A stretch of 64,000 bases of DNA from Saccharum officinarum. Lineage: Eukaryota; Streptophyta; Magnoliopsida; Poales; Poaceae. Position numbers and translations under genes: made by a program. Below, in pieces: positions 54,601 through 64,000 of this stretch. The stretch is from assembly GCA_020631735.1 (NCBI GenBank), contig CM036170.1, positions 66,293,737 to 66,357,736 on the forward strand. The letters are read 5' to 3'. Numbering within the stretch: the stretch's first letter is position 1; every line of letters begins with the position of its first letter. Under the pieces are notes generated by a model. The model saw nothing but the letters and a program-made list of their open reading frames with translations, was not told where the DNA came from and ran no database searches.

Positions 54601-54780
54601 GCACTGCTACATCCACATTGATTTTATCTCCATTAGGTGCAGTCACAACTACCACTTTCTGCTGACACTGAATCTCTACCTGATTTTGCTTCATCCAGTC
54701 CATACCCAATATCACATCAATACCAGATGTCCTCAACACTATAGGAGTTATCTTAAACTCTACCCCCTTAATACCATACT
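51668..54780 (-). pseudogene. Chromovirus pol: RT, RNase H, integrase, chromodomain
   Basis: One frame from about 54780 to the stop at 51668, broken only by TGA at 53780-53782. Reverse transcriptase carries the [10 protein letters not shown] active-site block (about 53970), RNase H has [13 protein letters not shown] (about 53520-53560), and integrase has the HHCC region ending CDTCQRVK (about 52790) and the core ending [13 protein letters not shown] (about 52410-52450). The C-terminus is a chromodomain ([20 protein letters not shown], then the final PQLFE), thought to guide integration to heterochromatin. The upstream gag-protease frame is offset by one base near 54762-54785. Confidence 0.88.
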
Positions 54781-56082
54781 AATTGGAAGACAACGATTAC
54801 TGGTTTGCATGGTACCTCCAGGTGAATTTACTAAGAGAGGTTCTTTCATAGCTAGCATGGGTATACTATGCATTTTAACAAAAATGTTGGATATGAATGT
54901 ATGAGATGCTCCAGAGTCAAAAAGAACAGTTGCAGGAGTGGAATGTACATTGAACGTACCAATCATAACTTCTGGTGCATCATGAGCTGTATCAGAAGAC
55001 ACGTGATTCACCCTTCCAGTACCAGATTGCCTCTGGTTGCTCTTCTGGCTCTGAGGAGTCTGCTGGTTCTGCTTCTCAGGACAATGGTAAGACATATGCC
55101 CCTCTTTACCACAGACAAAACATCTAGTAGGCGTGCTGGGAGCACTATTCTTCATGGGGGTAACATTGGAATTTCCAGTACGAGGAGTCTGTTGCCCAGT
55201 CTGCTGATACTGTTGACGCTGTGGATATGATGAACGCTGTTGTGACTGATTACTTTGCCAATTCTGGGACCACCTCTGATTCGGATTGCGATTCCACTGG
55301 CTAACCGGTCCCTGAAACTTCTGATGAAAACCATGCTGAGAATTAGTGCGCTGACGGTTGTTGCTTCCTGAGCTTTGTACCTTCATCTTCCTCTTCCTGT
55401 CCATCTCTCTGCGCTCATTATCAAGCACAATAGCTTTATTTACCAGCTCTTGAAAACTAGCATAGTTGTTCCCCTTCAACTGCAAGCGAAGATCATAATA
55501 AATTCCCTTCAAGAAAAGACGCTGCCTGTCTGCATCTTCTCTCATTTCATTAGGAGCATAACGAGCCAACTGGGTGAACCTGTCATGATATTCACTAACG
55601 CTCATCTGTCCCATCCTAAGGTTTCTGAATTCTTCCTGCTTCAGCTCAATTATACCTTCAGGAATATGACGAGCTCGAAAATCTCTAACAAACTCATTCC
55701 AAGTGATAGGAGGAGCATTGTCAGGGCGTGCAGCTTGATACGACTCCCACCAAGTCTGAGCTGTCCCCTGTAACTGACCAGATGCATATAACACCTTCTC
55801 CATATCATTGCATTGGGCTATATTCAGCTGTTTCTCCACTGCCCTCACCCAATCATCTGCCTCTAAAGGATCAGCAGCATGAGAAAACACTGGAGGGCGT
55901 CCCTTCAAAAATTCCCCACGCTTATCCCTCACTTGCACAGGCGGTGGTCCTCCTGCAGAGGGATTGTTCTGCATGTGCTGCATAAACATCTGCATCATCT
56001 GGTTCTGAGTTTGCATGAGTTCCTCCATAGTAATGGGTAGGTTAGCACCTCCACGACCTCTGCCACGTCCTCTGCCTGACAT
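54760..56082 (-). CDS. Chromovirus gag-protease
   Basis: A 440-codon frame from ATG 56082. The N-terminus is [13 protein letters not shown]. The gag core (Retrotrans_gag-type) spans about residues 80-190 ([35 protein letters not shown]). A Gln/Asn-rich linker precedes a CCHC knuckle ([14 protein letters not shown]), then the protease site [12 protein letters not shown]. The frame ends at TAG 54762-54760 just before reverse transcriptase, and the pol frame continues after a one-base shift in a G-run, so this is either a mutation or a programmed slip; a mutation is more likely. Confidence 0.8.
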   Translation of the reverse strand: MSGRGRGRGRGGANLPITMEELMQTQNQMMQMFMQHMQNNPSAGGPPPVQVRDKRGEFLKGRPPVFSHAADPLEADDWVRAVEKQLNIAQCNDMEKVLYASGQLQGTAQTWWESYQAARPDNAPPITWNEFVRDFRARHIPEGIIELKQEEFRNLRMGQMSVSEYHDRFTQLARYAPNEMREDADRQRLFLKGIYYDLRLQLKGNNYASFQELVNKAIVLDNERREMDRKRKMKVQSSGSNNRQRTNSQHGFHQKFQGPVSQWNRNPNQRWSQNWQSNQSQQRSSYPQRQQYQQTGQQTPRTGNSNVTPMKNSAPSTPTRCFVCGKEGHMSYHCPEKQNQQTPQSQKSNQRQSGTGRVNHVSSDTAHDAPEVMIGTFNVHSTPATVLFDSGASHTFISNIFVKMHSIPMLAMKEPLLVNSPGGTMQTSNRCLPISMVLRG

Positions 56083-56863
56083 CTGTTTCCAAAAACACAG
56101 AAGATGAAATTCAGTACGATCCGAGATGACGTATTCAATAGATAAGCAAAATCTGATTTTTCTGGGCGAACTCCAATTTCAGTAACTCAGTAAAACTGTC
56201 ATATCTCGAGCTACAGACGTCCAATTCAGATGATCTTTACATGGTTGGAAAGCTTACAAAATTATCTACAACTTTTATTCACAACACTTTTTCTGATTCT
56301 GTCAATAAATTGGCCAAAAACTGAACTTAACCAAAACTGTTTCAGAATTCCAGACTGTGCAGTAACTCCAACTTGGAATAGATATATCTCTTAGCTCATA
56401 ATAGATAATAAGGTGATTCTTGTGGGGTTGGAAAGATATAGAAGTCTGATTATTCCCAGTAAAATTTCTTAAATTTCTCATGAACGGATTTTAAGTTATT
56501 TCTAAAACATCCCAGACTGATCCAAAAATCAGCAAAGGACAGAACTAAGTTAACCTCATATTCAACTAATATATTTTGATCAAACTTAATATTCTTAACC
56601 ATGAAACTTGTAGGCATGTCTACAAAACTCCAGCACACATTACAAAGATCCAAATCACACATTATCATAATAACAATCCATCAATCACACAATTGTTCAC
56701 ACCACAAACTAACTCTTAAAACAATCCAAACTTAAAATTAACTCGCAACTACCATCGTTCCTATTACATAGGGATTTTTCCTATTTCCTAATTTAGCTTC
56801 TCATAAATCTTGGGATGACCTAACTCCGCCCTTAATTGGTCAATCTCCTTATAAGCTTGCTCC
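56083..56863 (-). other. Non-coding leader between extra ORF and chromovirus gag
   Basis: AT-rich with no frame above about 70 codons. It is probably untranslated leader, possibly including an intron. Confidence 0.5.
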
Positions 56864-57493
56864 TTAAGTTTTTTTTTCCTTCAGCAACTCATCCTTCAAA
56901 TCCACCTCATGGAGAGCCAATTCACGAGCTAATCCCACCGTAGCTTGTAAAGTCAAGGAGGAATCATCTGCAGGTGGCACGGTCCAAATACCCTTGTCAT
57001 GTAAGAAACAAGGAAAATGCCGGAGTGCACCCTTTAACGTCTTGTCCGAGCGTAGACCATGGTAGTAAACAAATGCATTGAAAGCGACATCCTCCATGCT
57101 TATCTCCACGGTTGCCCGGCTCACTCTGGTAATGAACTTTGACTCCACCTTAGACTCCTTAGTGGTAGGATCCCTTTTCTTAACCCATAACTCCGTTTCC
57201 CAATAGGAATCCATCCATGGATGACTATACTCTGCACTACGATACTCCAACGTAGCTTCCCAGTCGTAGTAGTAGTTGTCCAAGGTTCTTGTCAACATGT
57301 CATGGAAAAAAGCATCAGCTTTAGGAACCATGATATGAAGCTTCATAGTCCACCCCATAACTACGTTCTCCATTGGTGTATCACCAACTCTTGATTCAGC
57401 ATCAGATAGCTCTTGATCACCATCTTCATACGGCTCCTGAGGTTTGAAACGGGCAACGTACTGTGCAGCTGACAGACGAGGATAAGGAGGCAT
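56864..57493 (-). CDS. Extra ORF (orf0-like) between primer site and gag of the chromovirus
   Basis: A 209-codon frame from ATG 57493, in the leader between the primer site and gag. It is mildly acidic at the N-terminus and has a mixed alpha/beta body with many aromatic residues (DNYYYDWEATLEYRSAEY; SYWETELWVKKRD). The C-terminal part is helical and ends in a Lys-rich run. The stop comes just after an A9 run (about 56869-56877); in the next frame about 30 more codons of charged, coiled-coil-like sequence stay open to a TAG near 56802, so a one-base slip may have shortened the product. I do not recognise a domain. Extra upstream ORFs (orf0) are reported, from memory, for some rice gypsy elements. 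Function unknown. Confidence 0.6.
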   Translation of the reverse strand: MPPYPRLSAAQYVARFKPQEPYEDGDQELSDAESRVGDTPMENVVMGWTMKLHIMVPKADAFFHDMLTRTLDNYYYDWEATLEYRSAEYSHPWMDSYWETELWVKKRDPTTKESKVESKFITRVSRATVEISMEDVAFNAFVYYHGLRSDKTLKGALRHFPCFLHDKGIWTVPPADDSSLTLQATVGLARELALHEVDLKDELLKEKKT

Positions 57494-57666
57494 CTAAAAG
57501 ATTTAGACATAGATTAGATAGAATCAATGTATTTTCGCAATAGAATAAAATAGAGGAAGCATAAAACTTTAGTAATTAACAAGGTGAAAAGAGGAAGCAT
57601 GAATTAAGTGAAGTATGGATGCTATTAACGACCATTCTAACTAGGCTCGCGTCCTACAGTCAACAC

Positions 57667-57680
57667 GGCTCCGATACCAA
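57667..57680 (-). other. Primer-binding site of the chromovirus
   Basis: Minus strand TTGGTATCGGAGCC just after the 5' LTR. It matches initiator Met tRNA with one mismatch. Confidence 0.8.
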
Positions 57681-57682
57681 TC

Positions 57683-60544
57683 TTTCACACCCATTTTTAA
57701 GGACAAAAATAGGATGCATAAAAGACTCATGTGCGCCCCAGGAAACAGTCGCACACATAAGTTGACAAATTACAAAGTATCATCATAGTGCTTATTACAT
57801 AACGAATAAGTATTTAAGACATAGTCTTGAACGATAGGTAGTAATATCTAATAGTAATTCTTCAGCGGAAACTCCACACAGGGACACGGTTGACTGGTTG
57901 ACACCAAGACTAGTACTCATTCCGATAATCTTCCTCTATATCTTCATCTGTTATGGTGAAAATAGCAAGGGTGAGTCCATGTCGAACTCAACAAATATAA
58001 CACAGGGTTCATGAGGCTCAAAAGGCAAGACATTGTTTAACTGCGTTTAGCTTTTAATCATATATTAGCAATTGAGTAGCATCAAGATAAACCACTTCCC
58101 ATTAAAGAACCAACGATCAATTGTAATAAGGATAATGAATGGCATTAACATGAGCAAATAATAATCAACAATAATTAAGCATGATATAACAGTTATGATC
58201 AACTATTCCATAAGAATCCCTAAGGCCGCTCATATCCGTGAGCACGGCTAGTATACCAGTTTTTAACTCTGCGCAGAGGTGTACACTTTCACTGTGAGTC
58301 ATGATTTCCAAATGAGTGGGGAGATCAAGCCCAAACACCCGAGAACCATATAAAGCCACTCAAAAGTTCGTCTAACAAGTTAGGGCCATTAGATTCACTC
58401 GGCAGGCAGATGTAGAACCCCCCTTCCCTGTGGCACAACAACCGCAGCCTATACACACTAGGCCAGGGGCTCGCACTACACCCAACGTGGCAAGCCATTC
58501 TTACACCATTTAAGGTAACCTCTAACAAGCTAGAAAAGGTCTCTTAAACAACTAAAGCCAGAGCCATATAGCCCTCACAGCTGTACTGTATATCCCGGTT
58601 ATCACTTACAGATAAGTCCTTATGGAGAGAAACCAGAACATCAAAATAATACACATGCTCTAGCCCCCTTTTAACAGTAATAAAATCATCTTAATAGTTG
58701 ATTGCTTAATCCATTAATCAAATTACAAGATCATTGTTCTTAGTTTAAGCACTAGCAGTAGCTACCCATATGCATTCCCAAGGTTGACAAGGAATCAAGA
58801 TAACAATCACTAAGTTATAATCTCTAAGGTTGTCAAGGTAAGCACATGCATATGTATGACAATTCAATGTATAGGTAACAAGGATAGTCCTGTGTTATAC
58901 TTGCCTTGATCAAAGCTTTCCAAGTGATACTGCTGACTTGGCTCAAAGTAATACTCTGAATCGTCCAGATACTGCTCACCTTCTATACTCGATCATCAAC
59001 CAACAACACACATGCATCCATTCAAACAAACACGAAGCAAACAAAGAGATACAATTAGAACAGTACACCAATAGTAGCAAAACAGTAATAAAAGTTTATA
59101 AAACTCTTCTACACGTTTCTACGATCACACAGACGCAAAGATCACCAAATTCGGAGTTAAAACGTGAAAGTTATGAATTTTCTAAGATTTCCTATAGATA
59201 AATAAATACTTAATTATAAACTCGAAAAATAAATTATCAAAACTAACTGTACAACTACACTAACATGTAGAGCTCGCAAATACGAACCTAACGCAACTTG
59301 AACGGATCAAATCGGAGTTAAAACGAAGATTTTATGACCAAAACAATTTTAGTGACAAAACTGTAAATACCTGAAAACGTATTTTTGACTTAAACCGGGA
59401 GAGAATACGCTTTTCAAACACGAAAATGTACTTTCAGTTTTACGCTACGGACCGCGGTTTGATTACTAAAAAGCTGAGGGTCTCTTTAGAAAGATTACCC
59501 CGCGAAGGGGTATCTTCTAATCTGGGCCGTTGATTCAAAAATGGACGGCTCACAATCACCTGCAACTCTACAGTAAAAAGTCCGGCCTCCATCACCAAGT
59601 CCGCCCGGCAACACCCCATGGTCGGCGGCCCTTCCATGGCCGGCGATGGCGGTTCTCCCCACCGAGACCACCATTCAAGCCCGCGTTTGATCCTACGGAA
59701 AGAGAAACTTCGCGCGAACTCAAATACGCTAAGAAAAACTAACCACGTGAACCACACGCGACGCACAGCAACAAGGGGCGGCGGCGCCATTGCCGCACCA
59801 TCGGCGAGCTTCAAAACCACGACTAGGACCACCTCCACCCAAAAGAATAGCCTAGAACTAAAGAGGAGAAGAATGCAATCTCACCAATGCCACGAAGTCG
59901 GCCCCGAATCCACCCAACGGCTCCACCCGCGAGCAACCGTCACCTCCAACCACCTCAACCCTAAACCTTCGATTCCTTGCGGTAGAGTTCACGGTTTAGA
60001 TGAAAAACGGAAACTAGAGGGTCAAGGCGTCCTATTTATAGCCTCAAATCGTTGATTTTGGTTAGACCTGCCCGGAAATCTCGGAACCGACCGACATGGT
60101 CGTGTTCGGTTTGGAGTCCGGAACAAATACGGGAGGTAAAAGAAGACCGACGTCCGGGCCCCACCTGTCAGCGGTAGAAAGGAGGGAGGGCGCGGCTGTT
60201 GGATCGGCCGACGGGGCTGCGGCGATACTGACTCGGCCGCGACGACGCTGGACGGCCCACGCGGGCAGGCGCGGAGGAAAGCAGGCCGTCCGACGGGCCT
60301 TCGGGCCAATCAGGTAAGAAGGTAAGTTGTTTCTTTTTTTCTCTTTTGTTTCTTTTCTTTTCTAATTTCCAAACACATTTTCAAATCAAATTTTCCTAAA
60401 CCAAATCAAATAAAACAAATATATCCACACCACAAAATAAAATAAATGCAACAGCATGAATGCAACACCAAATAGTTTTCAAAATTTTAATTCCCTTTCT
60501 CTAAATTATTTAAAATTTGTTACTCCTAAAATTTGGGTGTTACA
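57683..60544 (-). repeat. 5' LTR of the chromovirus (minus orientation)
   Basis: A 2862-bp LTR nearly identical to 48758-51622. Its last bases read GTGTGAAAG, not GTGTGACA, so the terminal dinucleotide next to the primer site has mutated. Confidence 0.95.
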
Positions 60545-60549
60545 GGTGT

Positions 60550-61186
<637 letters not shown>

Positions 61187-61189
61187 AGA

Positions 61190-63041
61190 TAAGATAAGTT
61201 TTTTTTATATGTGTCATGGTTTGTAGCATGTTGCTGTACTTGTTATATGTTTTGGAGAGTCTATCATCATGAAGGTATTATTTTATTTATATGTTATTTT
61301 GGGTTTTTAAATGGTACTATTTTTTATTATATTTTGTATTGAGAAAGAAGGGGTTAAATTATTTATTAACGAGGGAGGAGCATAAGTAGCAGAAAGGTTA
61401 TTGTAACTGTGAAACGAGGAGAATTTGGCCTCGGATCATAAAATTTTTAGTAATTTGAATAAAGAAACTAACTCTATTAATTATTTATAGAAAACTCTAG
61501 AGAAATATAGATCCACAGCTATAACAATTAAATTTCACTAAAATATGTGGTGTATTGTGTTTACAGTGCAGTGCTAGTTGTGTAGAGTTTAACAAACTTG
61601 ATTTGGCATATTTATGATTTTTATTTGATTTGTTATTTTTTTACAAGAAGTCAGCCGAATTAAGTAAATAATAAATTCAAAGAAAAATAGAAAAACGGTG
61701 TGGGGCCGAATTCGGCCGACCAAGGCCCATTTCCTGTGAAAAGCACGCCCGAGTGGGGAGGGAGGCCGACCTGGACTACAGGTTCAATTTGATAAAGTTC
61801 GAGGAGTTTTATGTAAGATTTTGTGGGAGATGCTTTGGACTGCGGGTTAATTTCGCTTAAGTTTGAGGGTTTTTTTGAAAAATGATCGGGAAACGCACGA
61901 TCTGGGCCGTCTGCCCGGCCGATCCGACGGCCGGGAACGGCCCGCGACGTGGCCACGCTGGTTGGCCTCGTTTTCGTGTGTGAATCAGGGTCGATTAAAA
62001 CCCACTCCACTTAGCTTGCACAACATCATTCGGAGCATTGGTGACACATCCGAGTGTCGACACGTCGCACTACATCTTTTGCAAAAAAAAACCCTCTAGC
62101 TTTTCGGAAACCAACCCGCAGTCCAGATCTCCCGATGTTCATCAGCCTCGCTCCCGCACGGGTTGCGTGGCGCCTGAAACCCTAGCTTTCCTATCTCTTC
62201 CCTCTTCTTTCCTCCACTCGCGGTGACAGAGGAGCTCATGGATCTGCGGGGACCTCCCCTCCCCTCGCGGTGACGGGGCAGCGCACGGATTTGCGAGGAC
62301 CTCCTCACCCTTTGCTCATGGTGACGGCACAGATCTACGACTCGGTGGCATCTCTCCCATCTGTTTCTGGGTCTCCCTTTCCTCTCTCCCTCCTTATCGC
62401 CGCCACCGGCGCCTCCATGCCCTCTCCTCGCGCGTGCCGCCTCCATGCCTCTCCCCATCTCGCCCTCTCCTCGTGTCGCCTCCATGCGGGCACGAGCAGA
62501 ATGTCGCTTTATCAAGACGAGGTGAGTTCCTCCACCTCCGGATCTGGTGTAGTGGCCTCGATTCACGCCCCAATCTGTGAAGGAAGGAGTGTGGTGCAGT
62601 GGAACCCGAGCCCTCGACGGCTCCATCTCGCCCCATGGGCTAGGACAGTCCAAGCACATGAAGACCAACAGCTTCGTCGCTCCCACCGGATCTGCTAGCT
62701 CCCCAGCCATCATGTTGGAGTGTTCCTGCTTCCACCGGATTTGCGAGTTCCTCATCATGTGGGAGCAGAGATCGGAGAGGAGGCGGTGTCCAGCTAGGGT
62801 GGCTCGCGGATCTCAGCCATCTAGCAGCTACCTTGACCACTCTGACACACGCTGAGTCTGCTCGCACAACCGGAAGCAGAGGCGGTGAGTGCTCCTTCTC
62901 CTAGACATATCAAGGTCCAGTGCTTGGGATCTCTTCTGCATGTTGTTGCATCTACACCACAGGCTCAATGTCTCCCTGGTAGTGTCTGTACTATTATTCA
63001 ATCTAATGCAGCACAAGGCCATTCGAGAGCATGCAGGGAAG
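61190..63041. other. Unassigned sequence with a GC-rich gene-leader-like block
   Basis: 61190-61680 is AT-rich. 61690-62900 is GC-rich, with AAACCCTAGC near 62177 and CTCCGCGGTGAC-like repeats (CTCGCGGTGAC at about 62217 and 62255), resembling a plant 5' leader or a captured promoter. No frame shows a recognisable domain, and candidate frames on both strands overlap. Confidence 0.35.
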
Positions 63042-64000
63042 TGTAAGTCCAAATGGCCAGAGGGGGGTGAATAGCCTATTTAAAATCTACAAGCTTCACT
63101 AAACAACCACGTTAGTATAAAAGATGGCTAAGCTAATTCTAGCACTAGCTCAACTAAACTATGCAAGCCACCTATACAATTCTAGTGAAGCAAGGCTATG
63201 ATCTCTAATACACACCAACAAGACTAAGTCACTAAGCTACTTACTCCTATGTGATAGAAGCTACACTAAGAATAGTACAAGAAAGTAAAGAGCAGGTGAC
63301 TTGATTCTTATACCAACGATGTAAAGAAGTAATGCACTCGAAGAATCAATCACAATGATCAACCACAAGAGAAATCCTCGGCAAAGAGATGACACAAGAT
63401 TTTTACCGAGGTTCACTTGCTTCCCGGCAAGCTACTCCTCGTTGTGGCGATACACCCACTTGTCGGTTCGCGAGCTAATCGACTATCAAGAGTCGAGCCC
63501 TCGGCGGGCGCCGCACAACCGCACACAAGATGGGGATCCTCCAAGCCATGAGCTCCACTAGAGTATTCAATTTGCGAACTCCCGCGGGGAAAGATCAAGA
63601 ACCCCTTACAACACTTGGTGAGGGCTCCAACAATCTTTAATTGTGAGATCAATCACCTCTGCTGCTCCAAGCCATCTACCGTGTCGGAAAACACGGAAGA
63701 GTAACAAGAAATCCGCAGCAACTCGAAGATCAAGTGCCTCTAGAATGCAACTCTCAAGCAATGCACTTGAATCTCACTCAATCTCACTCAAGATGCGCAA
63801 CTAAGCAAAGAGATGAGTGGAGGGGTTGTTCTCTAGCTCAAATGATGTCTCTAGGTCTCAAAATGTGTAAAAGTTTTTCTCAAACCCCGGCCAACTTCTA
63901 TTTATAGCGAAGGGGTACGCAGCTAGCCGTTACCGGACGACGCAGTGAAAACGTACTGACCGGACACACCGGTCAGTGTGACCGGACGCGTCCGGTCACT
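63042..64000 (-). mobile_element. Partial LTR of another Sirevirus-like element (cut by window end)
   Basis: The sequence from TGTAAGTCC at 63042 is the end of an LTR read on the minus strand: it has the phrase TTCACCCCCCTCTGGCC near its 3' end, a TATA box TATAAATAG (63898-63906, minus strand), and CCGGACGCG motifs upstream of it (63931-64000). The neighbouring GGAAG (63037-63041) may be one target duplication copy. At least 959 bp of LTR is present; the rest is outside. Confidence 0.75.
63898..63906 (-). promoter_or_regulatory. TATA box of the partial right-end LTR
   Basis: TATAAATAG on the minus strand, about 25 bp downstream (in LTR sense) of the first ACCGGACG unit. Confidence 0.65.

Larger units (their letters stand above)
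48758..60544 (-). mobile_element. Ty3/gypsy chromovirus (Tekay/Del-like), complete, 11.8 kb
   Basis: LTRs at 48758-51622 and 57683-60544 read TGTAACACCC...GGGTGT(G)ACA on the minus strand. A perfect GGTGT duplication lies at 48753-48757 and 60545-60549. On the minus strand the order is 5' LTR, Met-tRNA-like primer site (57679-57667), an extra ORF, gag with CCHC, protease, reverse transcriptase, RNase H, integrase, chromodomain, purine tract, 3' LTR. RT before integrase and the terminal chromodomain identify a chromovirus. The LTRs differ by about two dozen substitutions in 2.86 kb by hand count, so it is young. Only a few frame defects exist. Confidence 0.95.

Noticed and set aside
62096..62758. 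220-codon minus-strand and 142-codon plus-strand frames
   Set aside because: They overlap each other in GC-rich DNA without a domain, splice context or start context that favours either.

Overview
This 64 kb window is nuclear DNA from a grass, most likely a panicoid such as sorghum, sugarcane or Miscanthus. The evidence is intron-rich plant genes with GT-AG junctions, abundant grass-type MITEs, a Sirevirus and a chromovirus with long LTRs, and GC-rich first exons. The exact species is an inference. I see no prokaryotic genes, CRISPR arrays, tRNAs or rRNAs.

Three host genes can be supported, all on the minus strand. (1) A cluster III (DGK5-like) diacylglycerol kinase has coding exons from 28471 down to 6989 (12 coding exons, 485 codons, no break) and a 5' UTR exon and TATA box near 29.7 kb. 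(2) An SNM1/Apollo-type metallo-beta-lactamase DNA-repair nuclease has four exons between 40768 and 38458 (436 residues). (3) A PHOS32/34-like universal stress protein starts at 46616, has its main exon down to 45836 and probably ends in a tiny last exon at 41834-41847.

The rest is mostly transposable elements. A Copia element (508-5797, TSD ATACT) lies 3' of the kinase. The last kinase intron (7304-24656, 17.35 kb) is a nest: a short-LTR Copia (7501-24579, TSD GATAG) is split by a 13.25 kb Sirevirus (8945-22198, TSD ACCTT) that has gag, pol and a long third 'env-like' frame. Without them the intron would be about 270 bp. Both elements are antisense to the kinase. Between the kinase and the Apollo gene lie a TIR element with a nested MITE (30093-31271), more MITEs, a small minus-strand LTR element encoding a protein with calmodulin-binding-like IQ motifs (32315-33944), a broken LINE (34697-36860) and a Helitron-like element (37301-37757). 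The stress-protein intron holds two related hAT-like elements and an RTE-type LINE tail, each with perfect target-site duplications. From 47.9 kb on there is an Ac/Ds-like element rich in CGGCTCGGCTCG, then a complete 11.8 kb minus-strand chromovirus (48758-60544, TSD GGTGT) with an extra ORF upstream of gag, then TA/CA repeats, unassigned sequence and the LTR edge of another element (63042 to window end).

The most noteworthy patterns are: arrays of a self-complementary ACCGGACGCGTCCGGT motif just upstream of TATA boxes in two different LTR families and again inside the Sirevirus upstream of its third ORF; a third ORF of about 807 codons broken only by TAG codons; the IQ-motif LTR element whose start codon abuts its primer-binding site; and the nested retroelement load in an otherwise intact signalling-lipid kinase gene.
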